Shown: in pieces, positions 1 through 9,029 of the stretch
Layout: each line of letters begins with the position of its first letter
Position numbering within the stretch: position 1 is the first letter of the stretch
Assembly (NCBI GenBank): GCA_900757185.1
Contig: CAAEMX010000031.1
Location: 1 to 48,468, forward strand
DNA: 48,468 nucleotides
Source of the DNA: an uncultured Collinsella sp.
GTDB taxonomy: Bacteria; Actinomycetota; Coriobacteriia; Coriobacteriales; Coriobacteriaceae
Reading direction: 5' to 3'
Notes under the pieces: model-generated
What the model was told of the DNA's origin: nothing
Databases searched by the model: none
Seen by the model: the letters and a program-made list of their open reading frames with translations, nothing else
Made by a program: the position numbers and the translations under genes

Positions 1-186
1 GACTGAAGCCCACCGGCCTAATGGCTTGGCGTCAGCATGCCGCGATTCGGTCGCACGGAGAGCATTTCCCAGTTGACAAAACTATAGGAACACCCCCCAC
101 ACTCGTGACAAAGCTCACTGGTGCGCGCCGCCCGCTCCTGCGATGATGCAATCGTACCGGGCCACGACCAACAGAAGGGCCGCCTC
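1..186. other. Leading intergenic region
   Basis: I see no gene here. A perfect -35-like TTGACA lies at 73-78, but no good -10 box sits 16-18 bases downstream. TATAGG at 83-88 is a weak alternative -10. A small dyad, GTGA followed by TCAC, lies at 105-118 and could be a regulator site. The frame is open from GTG 121, but the coding start is better placed at 187. Confidence 0.3.
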
Positions 187-1125
187 ATGACAGACATCGT
201 CCATGTCGAAAACCTCGTCAAGCGCTATGACGATCTTATTGCGCTCGACCACTTTAACCTGAGCATCGCCCCCGGCGAGATCTTTGGCCTGCTGGGCCCC
301 AACGGCTCGGGCAAGACCACGTCCATCAACTGCATTTTGCAGCTGCTCTCCTACGACAAAGGCACCATCGAGCTATTCGGCGAGCCCATGACGCCCACGC
401 GTTACGACCTCAAGCGCCGCATCGGCGTGGTGCCGCAGCAGGTGGCGGTGTTCGACGAGCTCACCGTGCGCGAGAACATCGACTATTTCTGCAGCCTTTA
501 CGTTAGCGACCGCAAGCGCCGCCGCGCGCTGGTGGACGAGGCGATCGACTTCGTCGGCCTGGGCGACTTTACCAAGTTCCGCCCCGGCAAGCTCTCGGGC
601 GGCCTAGTGCGTCGCCTCAACATCGCCTGCGGCATCGCGCACAAGCCCGAGCTCATTTTTTTTGACGAGCCCACGGTGGCGGTCGACCCGCAGAGCCGCA
701 ACGCCATCCTGGAGGGCATCTGCCGCCTGCGCGACGAGGGCGCCACGGTGGTGTATACCAGCCATTACATGGAGGAAGTCGAGCAGATCTGCGGCCGCAT
801 CATGATCATGGACGGCGGGCGCGTGCTGGCGCAGGGCACCAACGACGAGCTCAAGCGCATGATTCAGATGGGTGAGCGCGTGACCGTCGAGGTCGGCGCC
901 GTCGAGCCCGCCACAGTCGAGCGGCTGCGCGCTCTCGAGCACGTGCTCAGCGTTGAGCTTTCCGGCGGCGAGCTCGTCTGCACCTGCGAGGCGAGCCCGC
1001 ACAACCTGGTCGACATCCTCGACACGCTGCGCGCCGCCGACGTGGCGCTCGGCCGCGTGTGGAGCGAGCCGCCGACTCTCAACGACGTGTTCCTCGAGAT
1101 CACCGGCCGCGAGCTGCGCGACTAG
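187..1125 (+). CDS. ABC transporter ATP-binding protein (ABC-2 exporter type)
   Basis: This is the cytoplasmic ATPase of an ABC exporter, 312 residues. The Walker A motif GPNGSGKT is at residues 37-44. The Q-loop (VVPQQ) is near 82, the signature LSGGLVRRLNIA near 137, Walker B (LIFFDEP) near 160 and the switch histidine in TSHYMEE. The signature and the following PTVAVDPQSR resemble the DrrA/NodI-type subfamily of drug and lipid exporters. After about residue 225 there is a C-terminal extension typical of these ATPases. I chose ATG 187 because AGAAGG lies at a normal distance before it; an in-frame GTG at 121 has no such site. Two ABC-2 permease genes follow at once, so the three form one transporter. 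The substrate cannot be read from the sequence. Confidence 0.93.
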   Translation: MTDIVHVENLVKRYDDLIALDHFNLSIAPGEIFGLLGPNGSGKTTSINCILQLLSYDKGTIELFGEPMTPTRYDLKRRIGVVPQQVAVFDELTVRENIDYFCSLYVSDRKRRRALVDEAIDFVGLGDFTKFRPGKLSGGLVRRLNIACGIAHKPELIFFDEPTVAVDPQSRNAILEGICRLRDEGATVVYTSHYMEEVEQICGRIMIMDGGRVLAQGTNDELKRMIQMGERVTVEVGAVEPATVERLRALEHVLSVELSGGELVCTCEASPHNLVDILDTLRAADVALGRVWSEPPTLNDVFLEITGRELRD

Positions 1126-1134
1126 GGGGCGGCC

Positions 1135-2322
1135 ATGCTCAACACTATCATCACCACGCTCAAGACGCTATTGCGTCGACCGAGTGCATGGGTCTGGGGC
1201 GCGATCTTTCCCATTGCGCTTTCAACGATGTTCATGTTTATGTTTGCGAACCTCAGCTCCGACGGCAAGGTCGACCCGGTGCCGGTAGCCGTTGTCGCTG
1301 ACGAAGCCTGGGGCGCTTCGTCCTTTAAGGACGTGGCGACCTCGCTTGCCAAGGAGGGCGACGATCAACTGCTCGAGATTCACGAGTGCGAGGATGTGGA
1401 CGCCGCGAACCGTGCGCTCAAGTCCGGCGAGGTCGCGGGCATCTATACGGTCGACGCTGCGGGCACGCCCAAGCTCACGCTGCTCTCGAGCTATGACGGC
1501 TCGCGTGCTTCGTCGGTGCTCACCGACCGCAGCATCCTTGAGACGGTGGCAAGCTCGTATACGCAAAACGCCGAGCTCATGGCCCAGATTGCTCAAGATG
1601 ACCCGGCGGCGCTCGCCGATCCGGAGGCGGTTGCGCGCGCCCTGTCGCTCGAGGGCGGCACCCGTCGTGTGAGCCTGACGCGCGCCACGCCCGACGGCAC
1701 GACCATTTACTACTACGCGCTCTTTGGTCTGGTCGCGATGATGTCTGCCGAGTTTGCCGCCTTGAGCGTCGTCGACCTGCAGCCCAATCTGTCGGGCCTT
1801 GGCGCGCGCCGCTGCGTGGGTGGCCTTTCCAAGACGGCGTCGCTAGCCGGCATCTTTGTCGGCTCGTGGCTGGTTTCCTTTGCCTCGATGGCGGTCGCGA
1901 TTGGCTACGTGCGCCTAGTCGTTGGCGTCGACTTTGGCGGGCGCGAGGGGCTGTGCCTACTGGGCGGTGCTGCATCCGCGCTTGCCGCCACGGGCCTGGG
2001 GCTCTTTGTGGGCACGCTTCCCGTTAAGGGTGGCAAGGCGTCCAAGTCGGGCATCCTCACGGGCTTTGCCACCACGTGCGCCCTGTTCGCCGGCCTCTAC
2101 GGCGAGCCGGCAATGGCGCTTGCCGACGACGTCGCCCGCGCCTGCCCGGCCGAGTGCTGGCTCAACCCCGTCAAGCTCATCTGCGACATGTTCAACCGCC
2201 TGTATTTCTTTGAGGACCTGGGGCCCTTTGTCATCCGTGTGGGCGCGCTGGTCCTCATGACGCTGGTGTTTGTTGTCGCCGCTACGCTGATCTTTGGAAG
2301 GAGCCGCTATGAGCACCTTTAA
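1135..2322 (+). CDS. ABC-2 type transporter permease
   Basis: This 395-residue membrane protein has the ABC-2 permease layout. There is one hydrophobic segment near residues 18-38, then an extracytoplasmic domain of about 170 residues, then five or so membrane segments from about residue 200 to the end. It starts nine bases after the ATPase gene, with a G-rich ribosome site (GGGGGC) before ATG 1135, so the two are co-transcribed. It overlaps the next permease gene by 14 bases, which suggests translational coupling. Together with that gene it probably forms a heterodimeric channel driven by the ATPase at 187-1125. The family is clear from layout; substrate is unknown. Confidence 0.88.
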   Translation: MLNTIITTLKTLLRRPSAWVWGAIFPIALSTMFMFMFANLSSDGKVDPVPVAVVADEAWGASSFKDVATSLAKEGDDQLLEIHECEDVDAANRALKSGEVAGIYTVDAAGTPKLTLLSSYDGSRASSVLTDRSILETVASSYTQNAELMAQIAQDDPAALADPEAVARALSLEGGTRRVSLTRATPDGTTIYYYALFGLVAMMSAEFAALSVVDLQPNLSGLGARRCVGGLSKTASLAGIFVGSWLVSFASMAVAIGYVRLVVGVDFGGREGLCLLGGAASALAATGLGLFVGTLPVKGGKASKSGILTGFATTCALFAGLYGEPAMALADDVARACPAECWLNPVKLICDMFNRLYFFEDLGPFVIRVGALVLMTLVFVVAATLIFGRSRYEHL

Positions 2323-3514
2323 GACCGCGCTTCGCATGGCGCTGGCACACCCGTTCTACCTGCTTATCTATACGGTGTTCATCTCGCTCATGGGCGTATT
2401 CATTGCGGCCTCGGTGAGCTGGAACTCGTCGCAGCTTACCGAGTACAAGCCCTACGACACCAACGTGATCGTGGTCGACCACGACAATAGCGACCTTTCG
2501 CGGGCGCTTACCAAGCATCTGGGCTCACGCTTTGACCTGGTCACGGGCGTTGGTGACGACACGTACGACCTTGCGGATGCGCTCGCCAAGAGCAACAGCG
2601 CTAAGGGTAGCGCCGATTGCGTGTTCTTTATCCCGGAGGGGTTTGAGGACGATCTTGTTGCAGCCGCCCGTGCGGGGGAAGACCTGCCCAAGCTCGATGT
2701 GACGTACGGCTCCGGTACCATGGCGGCAGCACTCTCGTCTGCCGAGGCCTCGCGCTGGATCTCGCTCGCGGGCGCTGCGGCGGCCCTAGAGCCTGCCGCC
2801 TCTAACGGCGATGTCGCCAAAGCCGCCGAGCATGCCGCCGCAAAGCGCGCGGAGGTCCAGATCGAGCAGGTCAAGGTCGACTCGACTGCCGCCGCCACGC
2901 TCGAGTCGTACTTCAACTTTGGCGCGTACGCGATCATCTCGTCGGTCATCGTGTCGGTGGGATTGGTGTTCTCGGGCATGAACGAGCCCGAGCGCGTGCG
3001 CCGCATGGAGGCCGGCCCGGTTTCGGAGCGCCAGCGTTCGCTCGCCGTGTTCGCGGCCGCCGCCGTGATGACCGTCTGCATCTGGTTTGTGTCGAGCATG
3101 ATGGGCGTCGTGGGCTTTGCCGGCGCGGTTGCCGAGGTCGGCGCGGGTCGTGTGTGCCTGGCGCTGGCGGCGACGTTTGCGCTGGCGTGCACGCCGCTGG
3201 CCGTTGGCTTTACGCTGTCGAGCTTGGGCGCGCGCGAGGAGCTGCTCAACGGCGTGGGCAACTTACTCGGCATGCTCATGACGTTTTTGGGCGGCGCCTG
3301 GATGCCGCTGTCGCTCATGGGCTCGGCCGTGCAGACCGCGGCGCATTTTGTGCCGACGTTTTGGGTGAACGACGCGATTGGCAAGGCGCTCGCCGCGGAC
3401 CTGACGTCCACCGTGCTGGGCGACATCGCCTGCGATCTGGGCGTCACGGTGCTCTTTGCCGCGGCCATCGCCGCCGTAGGCCTAGCCCTCTCACGCGCCA
3501 AATCCCGCGCCTAG
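2309..3514 (+). CDS. ABC-2 type transporter permease, second subunit
   Basis: This 401-residue protein has the same layout as the preceding permease: an N-terminal membrane segment (about residues 14-38), an Ala/Asp-rich external domain to about residue 205, and a C-terminal membrane block. ATG 2309 is preceded by AAGGAG seven bases away and lies inside the end of the previous gene. An upstream in-frame start at 2294 would place the ribosome site inside the gene. It is the last gene of the exporter operon. Just after its stop a repeat cluster begins, and no ordinary terminator is seen apart from the hairpins of those repeats. Partner of the ATPase at 187-1125. Confidence 0.88.
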   Translation: MSTFKTALRMALAHPFYLLIYTVFISLMGVFIAASVSWNSSQLTEYKPYDTNVIVVDHDNSDLSRALTKHLGSRFDLVTGVGDDTYDLADALAKSNSAKGSADCVFFIPEGFEDDLVAAARAGEDLPKLDVTYGSGTMAAALSSAEASRWISLAGAAAALEPAASNGDVAKAAEHAAAKRAEVQIEQVKVDSTAAATLESYFNFGAYAIISSVIVSVGLVFSGMNEPERVRRMEAGPVSERQRSLAVFAAAAVMTVCIWFVSSMMGVVGFAGAVAEVGAGRVCLALAATFALACTPLAVGFTLSSLGAREELLNGVGNLLGMLMTFLGGAWMPLSLMGSAVQTAAHFVPTFWVNDAIGKALAADLTSTVLGDIACDLGVTVLFAAAIAAVGLALSRAKSRA

Positions 3515-3519
3515 CCACC

Positions 3520-3893
3520 TAGTCATCGGGGACGTTCTTAAACGACTAGTCATGGGGGACAGTCTTTGCCGATTCGCCGGCTCGCCGACCGGGCTGGCAA
3601 GGACTGTCCCAATATGCCGGCCTTTGGGGACGTTCCTTTCCTGCCGGCAGTTAGGGACAGTCCCCAAGTGCCGGCAGGAAAGCGGTACTCATTTAAGTGC
3701 GTCCCCAATGAGTGGTTTCAGCCATTTAAGTACGTCCCCAATGAGTACGAAAGGGCGTCCCTGGCGGCCGGTCATTTAAGCACGTCCCCAATGACTAGTC
3801 TGGGTGGCGAAAGAGTGTCCCCAACAGCTAGTCGTTTAAGAACGTCCCCAACGACTAGTCAAGAACGTCCCCAACGACTAGTCTTGAAACAAA
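3520..3893. repeat. Cluster of GGGGAC palindromic repeats
   Basis: This 374-base stretch has no gene. It is a mosaic of about ten short units built on GGGGAC or its complement GTCCCC, in both orientations. The flanks are ACTAGTC, AGTCGTTTAAGAAC or ACTCATTTAAGTAC. Units often pair as hairpins, such as AGTCATCGGGGAC at 3521 with its inverse further down. Two adjacent near-identical units, AAGAACGTCCCCAACGACTA, occur around 3838-3882. CTTTCCTGCCGGCA near 3638 and TGCCGGCAGGAAAG near 3679 form another inverted pair. The same family recurs at 7362, 15959, 37613 and 46475. Open frames crossing it are not genes. Confidence 0.85.
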
Positions 3894-3975
3894 CCCCCAC
3901 TCTCGCCCTAAAATAGTTCACTTGGGTTTACTATTACCCTATTAAAGTAGCAGCAGGCTAACAATGGGGGGTAGC

Positions 3976-4689
3976 ATGGCGACAAAGCAAGCCTATGTCC
4001 AGGTCAAAGGGCTCAAGAAACACTACGGCGACGGTGATGCACGCCTGACGGTGCTCGACGGCATCAACACGTCTATCAACCGCGGCGAGATCTGCGTCAT
4101 GCTGGGGCCTTCGGGTTCGGGCAAGTCCACGTTTCTTAACCTGATCGGCGGCCTGGAGGATGCCGACGCCGGCTCTATTCTGGTGGACGGCTGCGATCTT
4201 ACCGTGCTCAAGCCTGCCGACCTGGGCGAATACCGACGCCGTGAACTGGGCTTTGTCTTTCAGTTCTACAACCTGGTGCCCGACCTCACCATCAAGGAAA
4301 ACATCGAGGTCACGGCGCACCTGTCCAAAAACCCGCTCAACATCGACGACCTGCTGCGTTCGCTGGGTCTCTACGAGCACCGCAACAAGTTCCCGCGCCA
4401 GGTCTCGGGCGGCCAGCAGCAGCGTTGCGCCATCGGCCGCGCACTCGTCAAAAACCCGGGCCTGTTGCTGTGCGACGAGCCCACGGGCGCGCTTGACTAC
4501 AAGACGTCCAAGGAAATCTTGCAGCTCATGGAGGATGTCAACCGCACCTACGGCTGCACCATCATCATTGTTACCCACAATGCCGCCATCGCGCGCATGG
4601 CCAATCGCGTGCTGCGCCTGCGCGACGGGCGCATCGTCGAGGATGAGCTCAACGAGTCGCCCGTCGCGGCCGTCGAGCTCGATTGGTAG
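3976..4689 (+). CDS. ABC transporter ATP-binding protein, MacB/LolD type
   Basis: A 237-residue ATPase of the MacB/LolD/FtsE group. It shows Walker A (GPSGSGKST), a Q-loop (FVFQFYNLVPDLT), signature VSGGQQQRCAIGRAL, Walker B (LLLCDEPTGALD) and the switch THN. The Phe-Tyr-Asn-Leu after the Q-loop and the GQQQR signature are typical of ATPases that pair with FtsX-like permeases, and such a permease starts nine bases downstream. ATG 3976 has a GGGGGG run five bases upstream. An in-frame ATG at 3964 preceded by AGCAGG is a possible alternative and would add four residues. Substrate unknown: related pairs act on peptides, lipoproteins or cell-wall hydrolases. Confidence 0.9.
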   Translation: MATKQAYVQVKGLKKHYGDGDARLTVLDGINTSINRGEICVMLGPSGSGKSTFLNLIGGLEDADAGSILVDGCDLTVLKPADLGEYRRRELGFVFQFYNLVPDLTIKENIEVTAHLSKNPLNIDDLLRSLGLYEHRNKFPRQVSGGQQQRCAIGRALVKNPGLLLCDEPTGALDYKTSKEILQLMEDVNRTYGCTIIIVTHNAAIARMANRVLRLRDGRIVEDELNESPVAAVELDW

Positions 4690-4697
4690 GCGGCGCC

Positions 4698-7364
4698 ATG
4701 GCACCTCTCGCAAAACGTCTCCCGCGCGAGCTGCGTCGCAATATCGGCAAGTACCTGGGCATCTTTTTGCTTATGTGCGGAAGCATCGCCCTTACCTCGG
4801 GCTTTTTGCTCGCGGCGCATTCCATCGGCTGCCTCATCGATGACATGCGCGACGACTACACGATTGAGGACGGCCGCGTGACTACCTCCTTCGAGGCCAC
4901 CGACGAGCAGCTCAAGGCTGCCGAAGACGTGGCTGAGGACGTCGGCGGCGTTACGCTCTACAAGAACTTCTCTATCGACGCCATCATCAAAAAGGCGTCC
5001 GGCGACGACGGCACCAAGCGCACCCTGCGCACCTATGCGCACCGCACCAAGGTCGACATTGCGTCCTACTGCGAAGGCAAGCAGCCAAAGGCGGACGACG
5101 AGGTGGCCATCGACCGCGTCTTTGCCACCAATAACGACCTCGCCGTGGGCGATAAGGTCGAGCTTGAGGGCCGCACCTACACCATCTGCGGCATCATGAC
5201 GCAGCCCGATAGCCAGGCGCTGTTCCTCAACAATTCGGACTTTACGGTGAACACCATTACCTATGGTGTCGCCGAGGTCACCGACGCCGGGTTTGCCGCG
5301 CTCGAGGATGCCGGCGGCGCGCCTGCCTACACGTACTCCTTTACCTTTAACGACCGCGACCTCCCCACCGCGGATCGCATCGATGCGGAGCAGGATATGG
5401 TCGAGGCGCTGACCGATGCCGATGCGCGCGTGGACGATCTGATCGATGCCGATTCCAATCAGGGCATTGGCTATGCGCGCGACGACGTGGACGGCGACTC
5501 CATGATGTGGATGACGTTGCTCGACATCATCATCGTGATCATGGCATTTGTCTTTGTGGTGCTCACCGACGCCACCATCGAGGAGGAGAGCGCCATCATC
5601 GGCACGCTGCTCGCCAGCGGCTATCGCCGCCGCGAGATCGTGCTGCACTACCTGGCACTTCCCGCCATCGTGGGCGTGGTCGCGGCGCTTTTGGGCACTG
5701 CGCTCGGCGTTGTGTTCTTTACCGAGCCCATGCGCAGTCTCTACTACGGCTCGTACAGTCTGCCGCCCTTCCAGGTGTACTGGAGCTGGGAGATCTTTGT
5801 GAAGTGCGCCGTGGTTCCCGCCGCCGCGCTCATCCTTATCACGCTGATGGGTCTGCTCCGCAAAATGGGCAAGACGCCGCTGCAGTTCCTTCGCCACGAG
5901 GCGAGCGGCAAATCGGGCACCAAGCGTGGCGTGCGGTTGCCGGAGCGCATGGGTTTTGTTTCCCGCTTCCGCCTGCGTATCTTCCTGCGCAACCTGGGCA
6001 ACTTCGCCACGCTTTTCGTGGGCATTGCATTTGCCTCGCTGCTGCTGCTCTTTGGCCTGGCGATTCTGCCCACGATGACGCACTATGCGGACAACCTCGA
6101 GACGAGCCTGGTCGCCGAGCACCAGTACACGCTCAAGGCCCCGCTGGAGCTCGAGGGCACCGCCGAGGAGCGCGAGCAGTGGTCGGCACTCGAGCGCTTG
6201 CAGTCGGTTGACGGCGCACTGCTTTCTGCCGCCCAGGATGCCGATGACGAGCTTGACGACGCGGCCGATGCGGCGCAGGCGGCAGCCGATGCTGCGGCCG
6301 CATCTCCGTCTGCCGAGAGCCTGGCCGCAGCGCAGGATGTGCTTGCCAAGGTCCAGGACAAGAAGGATGTGCTCTACGCACGCCTTGACGATCTTGCCGA
6401 TGCTCTCGGCTGCGACCGCGACGAGGCTATCGACCTGATTGACAAGGCCTCTAAGATCGACACCGACAACGACGCCATCCACCCGGTCAATACGACCGAC
6501 AACGGTGCGGGCACAATTGCACAGGCCGAGAAATATGCCGTTTACCAGCTGCAATACGACCGCGGCGATGGTAATGGGCAGGAGACGATTTCCGTCTACG
6601 GCATCTCGCCCGATTCGCGCTATTGGAAAGACCTCAACGTCGGCGACGGACGCGTCGTCTTTGGCGGCGGCCTGCTCGATAAGTTTGGCTGGAGCGAGGG
6701 CCAGAAGGTCACGCTCAGCGACAAGTACGAGGGCGAGCATTATTCCCTTGAGTACGCGGGCAAGGACTGTGCCTGGGGCTCCAAGTCGGACATGAATATC
6801 TATATGAGTATCGACGACTTTAACGAGCTCTTTGGCAACGATGCGGCCTACTTTAACGGCTATGTGAGCGACGAGAAGCTCGACCTCGATGCGCGCTACT
6901 TTGCCGGCGACACCACGCCCGACGACATGCGCGCCGTGGGTGACCAGTTCATCGGCATGATGAGCAAAATGATCGGCATGATGATCGGGCTTGCGGTGTT
7001 TATCTTCCTGCTGTTTATGTACCTGCTGACCAAGGCTGTGATCGACCACAGCGCCCGATCAATCAGCTACATGAAAGTCTTTGGCTATCGCGATAGCGAG
7101 ATCTCGCATCTGTACATCCGCTCGATCACGCTGTGCGTGGCGGCGTCGCTCGTGCTGAGCCTGCCGGTCATTATTGGCTCGCTCACGGCCATCTTCCGCT
7201 CGATGCTGCTCGCCTACAACGGCAATATCGAGATCTACGTGCCCGCTTGGACCATGGCTGCATGCGTCGGCATTGGCTTTGCGACCTACCTGGTCGTGGC
7301 GCTGCTACACACGCGCTCTATCAAGCGCGTCAGCCTGGCCGAGGCCCTCAAAGTCCAAGAGTAG
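4698..7364 (+). CDS. FtsX-like permease of an ABC transporter
   Basis: An 888-residue membrane protein and partner of the preceding ATPase. It has an N-terminal membrane segment (about residues 15-40), an external domain, and a first FtsX-type block of three or four membrane segments at about 270-400. A further segment at about 435-460 leads into a second external domain (about 475-750). A final block of four segments reaches the end at about 750-880. The second external domain contains an Ala/Asp-rich stretch, about residues 510-570, likely to form a coiled coil. This two-block layout is usual for large FtsX/DUF214 permeases of Gram-positive bacteria. ATG 4698 was chosen over TTG 4683 because the latter lies inside the ATPase gene. 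The stop codon TAG is also the first three bases of the next repeat. Confidence 0.88.
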   Translation: MAPLAKRLPRELRRNIGKYLGIFLLMCGSIALTSGFLLAAHSIGCLIDDMRDDYTIEDGRVTTSFEATDEQLKAAEDVAEDVGGVTLYKNFSIDAIIKKASGDDGTKRTLRTYAHRTKVDIASYCEGKQPKADDEVAIDRVFATNNDLAVGDKVELEGRTYTICGIMTQPDSQALFLNNSDFTVNTITYGVAEVTDAGFAALEDAGGAPAYTYSFTFNDRDLPTADRIDAEQDMVEALTDADARVDDLIDADSNQGIGYARDDVDGDSMMWMTLLDIIIVIMAFVFVVLTDATIEEESAIIGTLLASGYRRREIVLHYLALPAIVGVVAALLGTALGVVFFTEPMRSLYYGSYSLPPFQVYWSWEIFVKCAVVPAAALILITLMGLLRKMGKTPLQFLRHEASGKSGTKRGVRLPERMGFVSRFRLRIFLRNLGNFATLFVGIAFASLLLLFGLAILPTMTHYADNLETSLVAEHQYTLKAPLELEGTAEEREQWSALERLQSVDGALLSAAQDADDELDDAADAAQAAADAAAASPSAESLAAAQDVLAKVQDKKDVLYARLDDLADALGCDRDEAIDLIDKASKIDTDNDAIHPVNTTDNGAGTIAQAEKYAVYQLQYDRGDGNGQETISVYGISPDSRYWKDLNVGDGRVVFGGGLLDKFGWSEGQKVTLSDKYEGEHYSLEYAGKDCAWGSKSDMNIYMSIDDFNELFGNDAAYFNGYVSDEKLDLDARYFAGDTTPDDMRAVGDQFIGMMSKMIGMMIGLAVFIFLLFMYLLTKAVIDHSARSISYMKVFGYRDSEISHLYIRSITLCVAASLVLSLPVIIGSLTAIFRSMLLAYNGNIEIYVPAWTMAACVGIGFATYLVVALLHTRSIKRVSLAEALKVQE

Positions 7365-7490
7365 TCATTGGGGACGTTCTTAAATGACTAGTCATTGGGG
7401 ACAGTCTTTGCCGATTCGCCGGCTCGCTGGCCTGGATTGTCCCTGGCGGCACTCGTTTAAGTCTGTCCCCAATGAGTGCCCAACGACTAG
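7362..7490. repeat. GGGGAC palindromic repeats
   Basis: Three units of the same family as 3520-3893. The first, TAGTCATTGGGGACGTTCTT at 7362, supplies the stop codon of the permease gene. A second, GTCATTGGGGACAG, follows at about 7391. An inverse unit, GTCTGTCCCCAATGAGT, lies at about 7461-7477. The segment TTTGCCGATTCGCCGGCTCG at about 7407 also occurs at about 3566, so longer blocks are shared between copies. Confidence 0.8.
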
Positions 7491-7572
7491 GTGTTGGGCT
7501 TGACTTTGACCCTGCTCCAACGGGTACCATCTCCTATGTCTGTAACGCCATATAGACCGAGGGGATAGATTT

Positions 7573-8778
7573 ATGACCGCAACTGCACCCGTCGCACCGG
7601 CAAAGGTGTACTTTACCAACCTGCGCACGCATGCTCGCGAGAGCCAGCTCGACAAACTCAAGCGACTCATTCGCCGTGCCGGCATTGAGCAGATCGACTT
7701 TGAGAACAAGTTCGTCGCTATCAAGATTCACTTTGGCGAGTTGGGCAACCTGAGCTTTTTGCGCCCCAACTATGCCCGCGCCGTCGCGGATGTCGTGAAG
7801 GAGCTGGGCGGCAAGCCCTTCCTCACCGACTGCAACACGCTCTATGTCGGTAGCCGCAAAAACGCGCTCGAGCACATCGACACCGCCTACCAGAACGGCT
7901 TTACCCCGTATGCCACGGGCTGCCAGGTCATCATCGCCGACGGCCTCAAGGGTACCGACGAGGCGCTCGTCCCGGTCGAGGGCGGCGAGTACGTGCGCGA
8001 GGCCAAGATCGGCCAGGCACTCATGGACGCCGACATCGTGATCAGCCTTACGCACTTTAAGGGTCATGAGCAGGCCGGATTTGGCGGTGCCATGAAGAAT
8101 CTGGGTATGGGTGGCGGCAGCCGCGCCGGCAAGATGGAGCAGCATGCCGCCGGCAAGCCGAACGTCGCGACCGAGCACTGCATTGGCTGCCGTGCCTGCG
8201 AAAAGATCTGCGCGCACAACGCTATCTCGTTTGACGACACCCGCGAGCGCGAGCTTGCCAACGGCAACACCCGCACGGTCCACGTGGCTGCCATCGACCA
8301 CGATCGCTGTGTGGGCTGCGGCCGCTGCATCGGCGTGTGCAACCAGGACGCCATCAAGCCCGGCTATGACGCTGCGGCCGACGTGCTCAACTACAAGATT
8401 GCCGAGTACACCAAGGCCGTTGTCGACGGTCGCCCGAGCTTCCATATCTCACTGGCTATGGACATTAGCCCCAACTGCGATTGCCATCCCGAAAACGACA
8501 CGCCCATCGTTAACGATATCGGCATGTTCGCGAGCTTCGACCCGGTTGCCATCGACCAGGCCTGCGCCGATGCCGTCATGGCATCCGAGCCGCTTCCCAA
8601 CACTGAGCTCACCGATAGCGCGGCCAAGATGGAGCACAATCACGAGCATCTGGAGGGCGAGCAGGCGCGCGACCCCTTCTGCATCACGCATCCCGACACC
8701 GACTGGCGCGCGTGCATCGCGCATGCCGAGAAGATTGGCCTGGGCACGAGCAAGTACGAGCTCATCGAGGTCAAGTAG
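7573..8778 (+). CDS. DUF362 domain protein with two 4Fe-4S clusters
   Basis: A 401-residue cytoplasmic iron-sulfur protein. Residues 1-190 and 270-345 match the DUF362 family, with conserved stretches such as KIHFGE and HFKGHEQAGFGGAMKNLGMG. Between them is a ferredoxin-like insert with two classical CxxCxxCxxxC clusters, C203/C206/C209/C213 and C246/C249/C252/C256. Proteins of this group are common in anaerobes. Their reaction is not established and electron transfer is only inferred. GAGGGGA precedes ATG 7573 at a good distance. It stands alone, with repeats before it and a hairpin terminator after it. Confidence 0.9.
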   Translation: MTATAPVAPAKVYFTNLRTHARESQLDKLKRLIRRAGIEQIDFENKFVAIKIHFGELGNLSFLRPNYARAVADVVKELGGKPFLTDCNTLYVGSRKNALEHIDTAYQNGFTPYATGCQVIIADGLKGTDEALVPVEGGEYVREAKIGQALMDADIVISLTHFKGHEQAGFGGAMKNLGMGGGSRAGKMEQHAAGKPNVATEHCIGCRACEKICAHNAISFDDTRERELANGNTRTVHVAAIDHDRCVGCGRCIGVCNQDAIKPGYDAAADVLNYKIAEYTKAVVDGRPSFHISLAMDISPNCDCHPENDTPIVNDIGMFASFDPVAIDQACADAVMASEPLPNTELTDSAAKMEHNHEHLEGEQARDPFCITHPDTDWRACIAHAEKIGLGTSKYELIEVK

Positions 8779-8826
8779 CACCTGTCTATTGGACATATCA
8801 AGCGCTTTTGTAGCGCAACGTTAGCA

Positions 8827-8863
8827 AAAGCCGCCCGTGAGCACAGCGCTCGCGGGCGGCTTT
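8827..8863. terminator. Intrinsic terminator after the DUF362 gene
   Basis: A strong G+C hairpin: AAAGCCGCCCGTGAG pairs with CTCGCGGGCGGCTTT around the loop CACAGCG. Only three T follow it, and the stem begins with A residues, so it may work in both directions. Confidence 0.75.
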
Positions 8864-8864
8864 C

Positions 8865-8988
8865 CGGAAGTATGCGGCAAATTTCGAGACCGCCGAGCAC
8901 ACGACATTTTTTGGCAACAAAACCCCTGATAAATTGTTGGTAAAACTGCGGTCTGGTCGGCAGTTCCAGATTTTGCCGCATACTTCCG
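8865..8988. repeat. 124-base foldback element
   Basis: Perfect 17-base inverted arms, CGGAAGTATGCGGCAAA at 8865-8881 and its complement at 8972-8988, enclose about 90 bases. The pairing continues imperfectly inward (GACCGCCGA against TCGGCAGTTC). A small CAACAA...TTGTTG dyad sits in the centre. No coding frame is present. It could be a palindromic intergenic repeat or a structured RNA; the class is not known to me. Confidence 0.6.
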
Positions 8989-9029
8989 AAAATAGGGGGT
9001 CAGATAAAGCACCAGACGTTGCTTTTTCC

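Noticed and set aside
121..186. N-terminal extension of the first ABC ATPase from GTG 121
   Set aside because: No ribosome site, and the extra residues do not resemble the family, while ATG 187 has a good site and starts at the usual place.
3520..3893. CRISPR array
   Set aside because: Units are in both orientations, spaced irregularly, without uniform spacers, and no cas genes are present.
4548..7049. Long minus-strand open frame (833 codons) opposite the FtsX-like permease
   Set aside because: It is the antisense shadow of a G+C-rich gene; its product has no recognisable domain, and the plus-strand gene is well supported.
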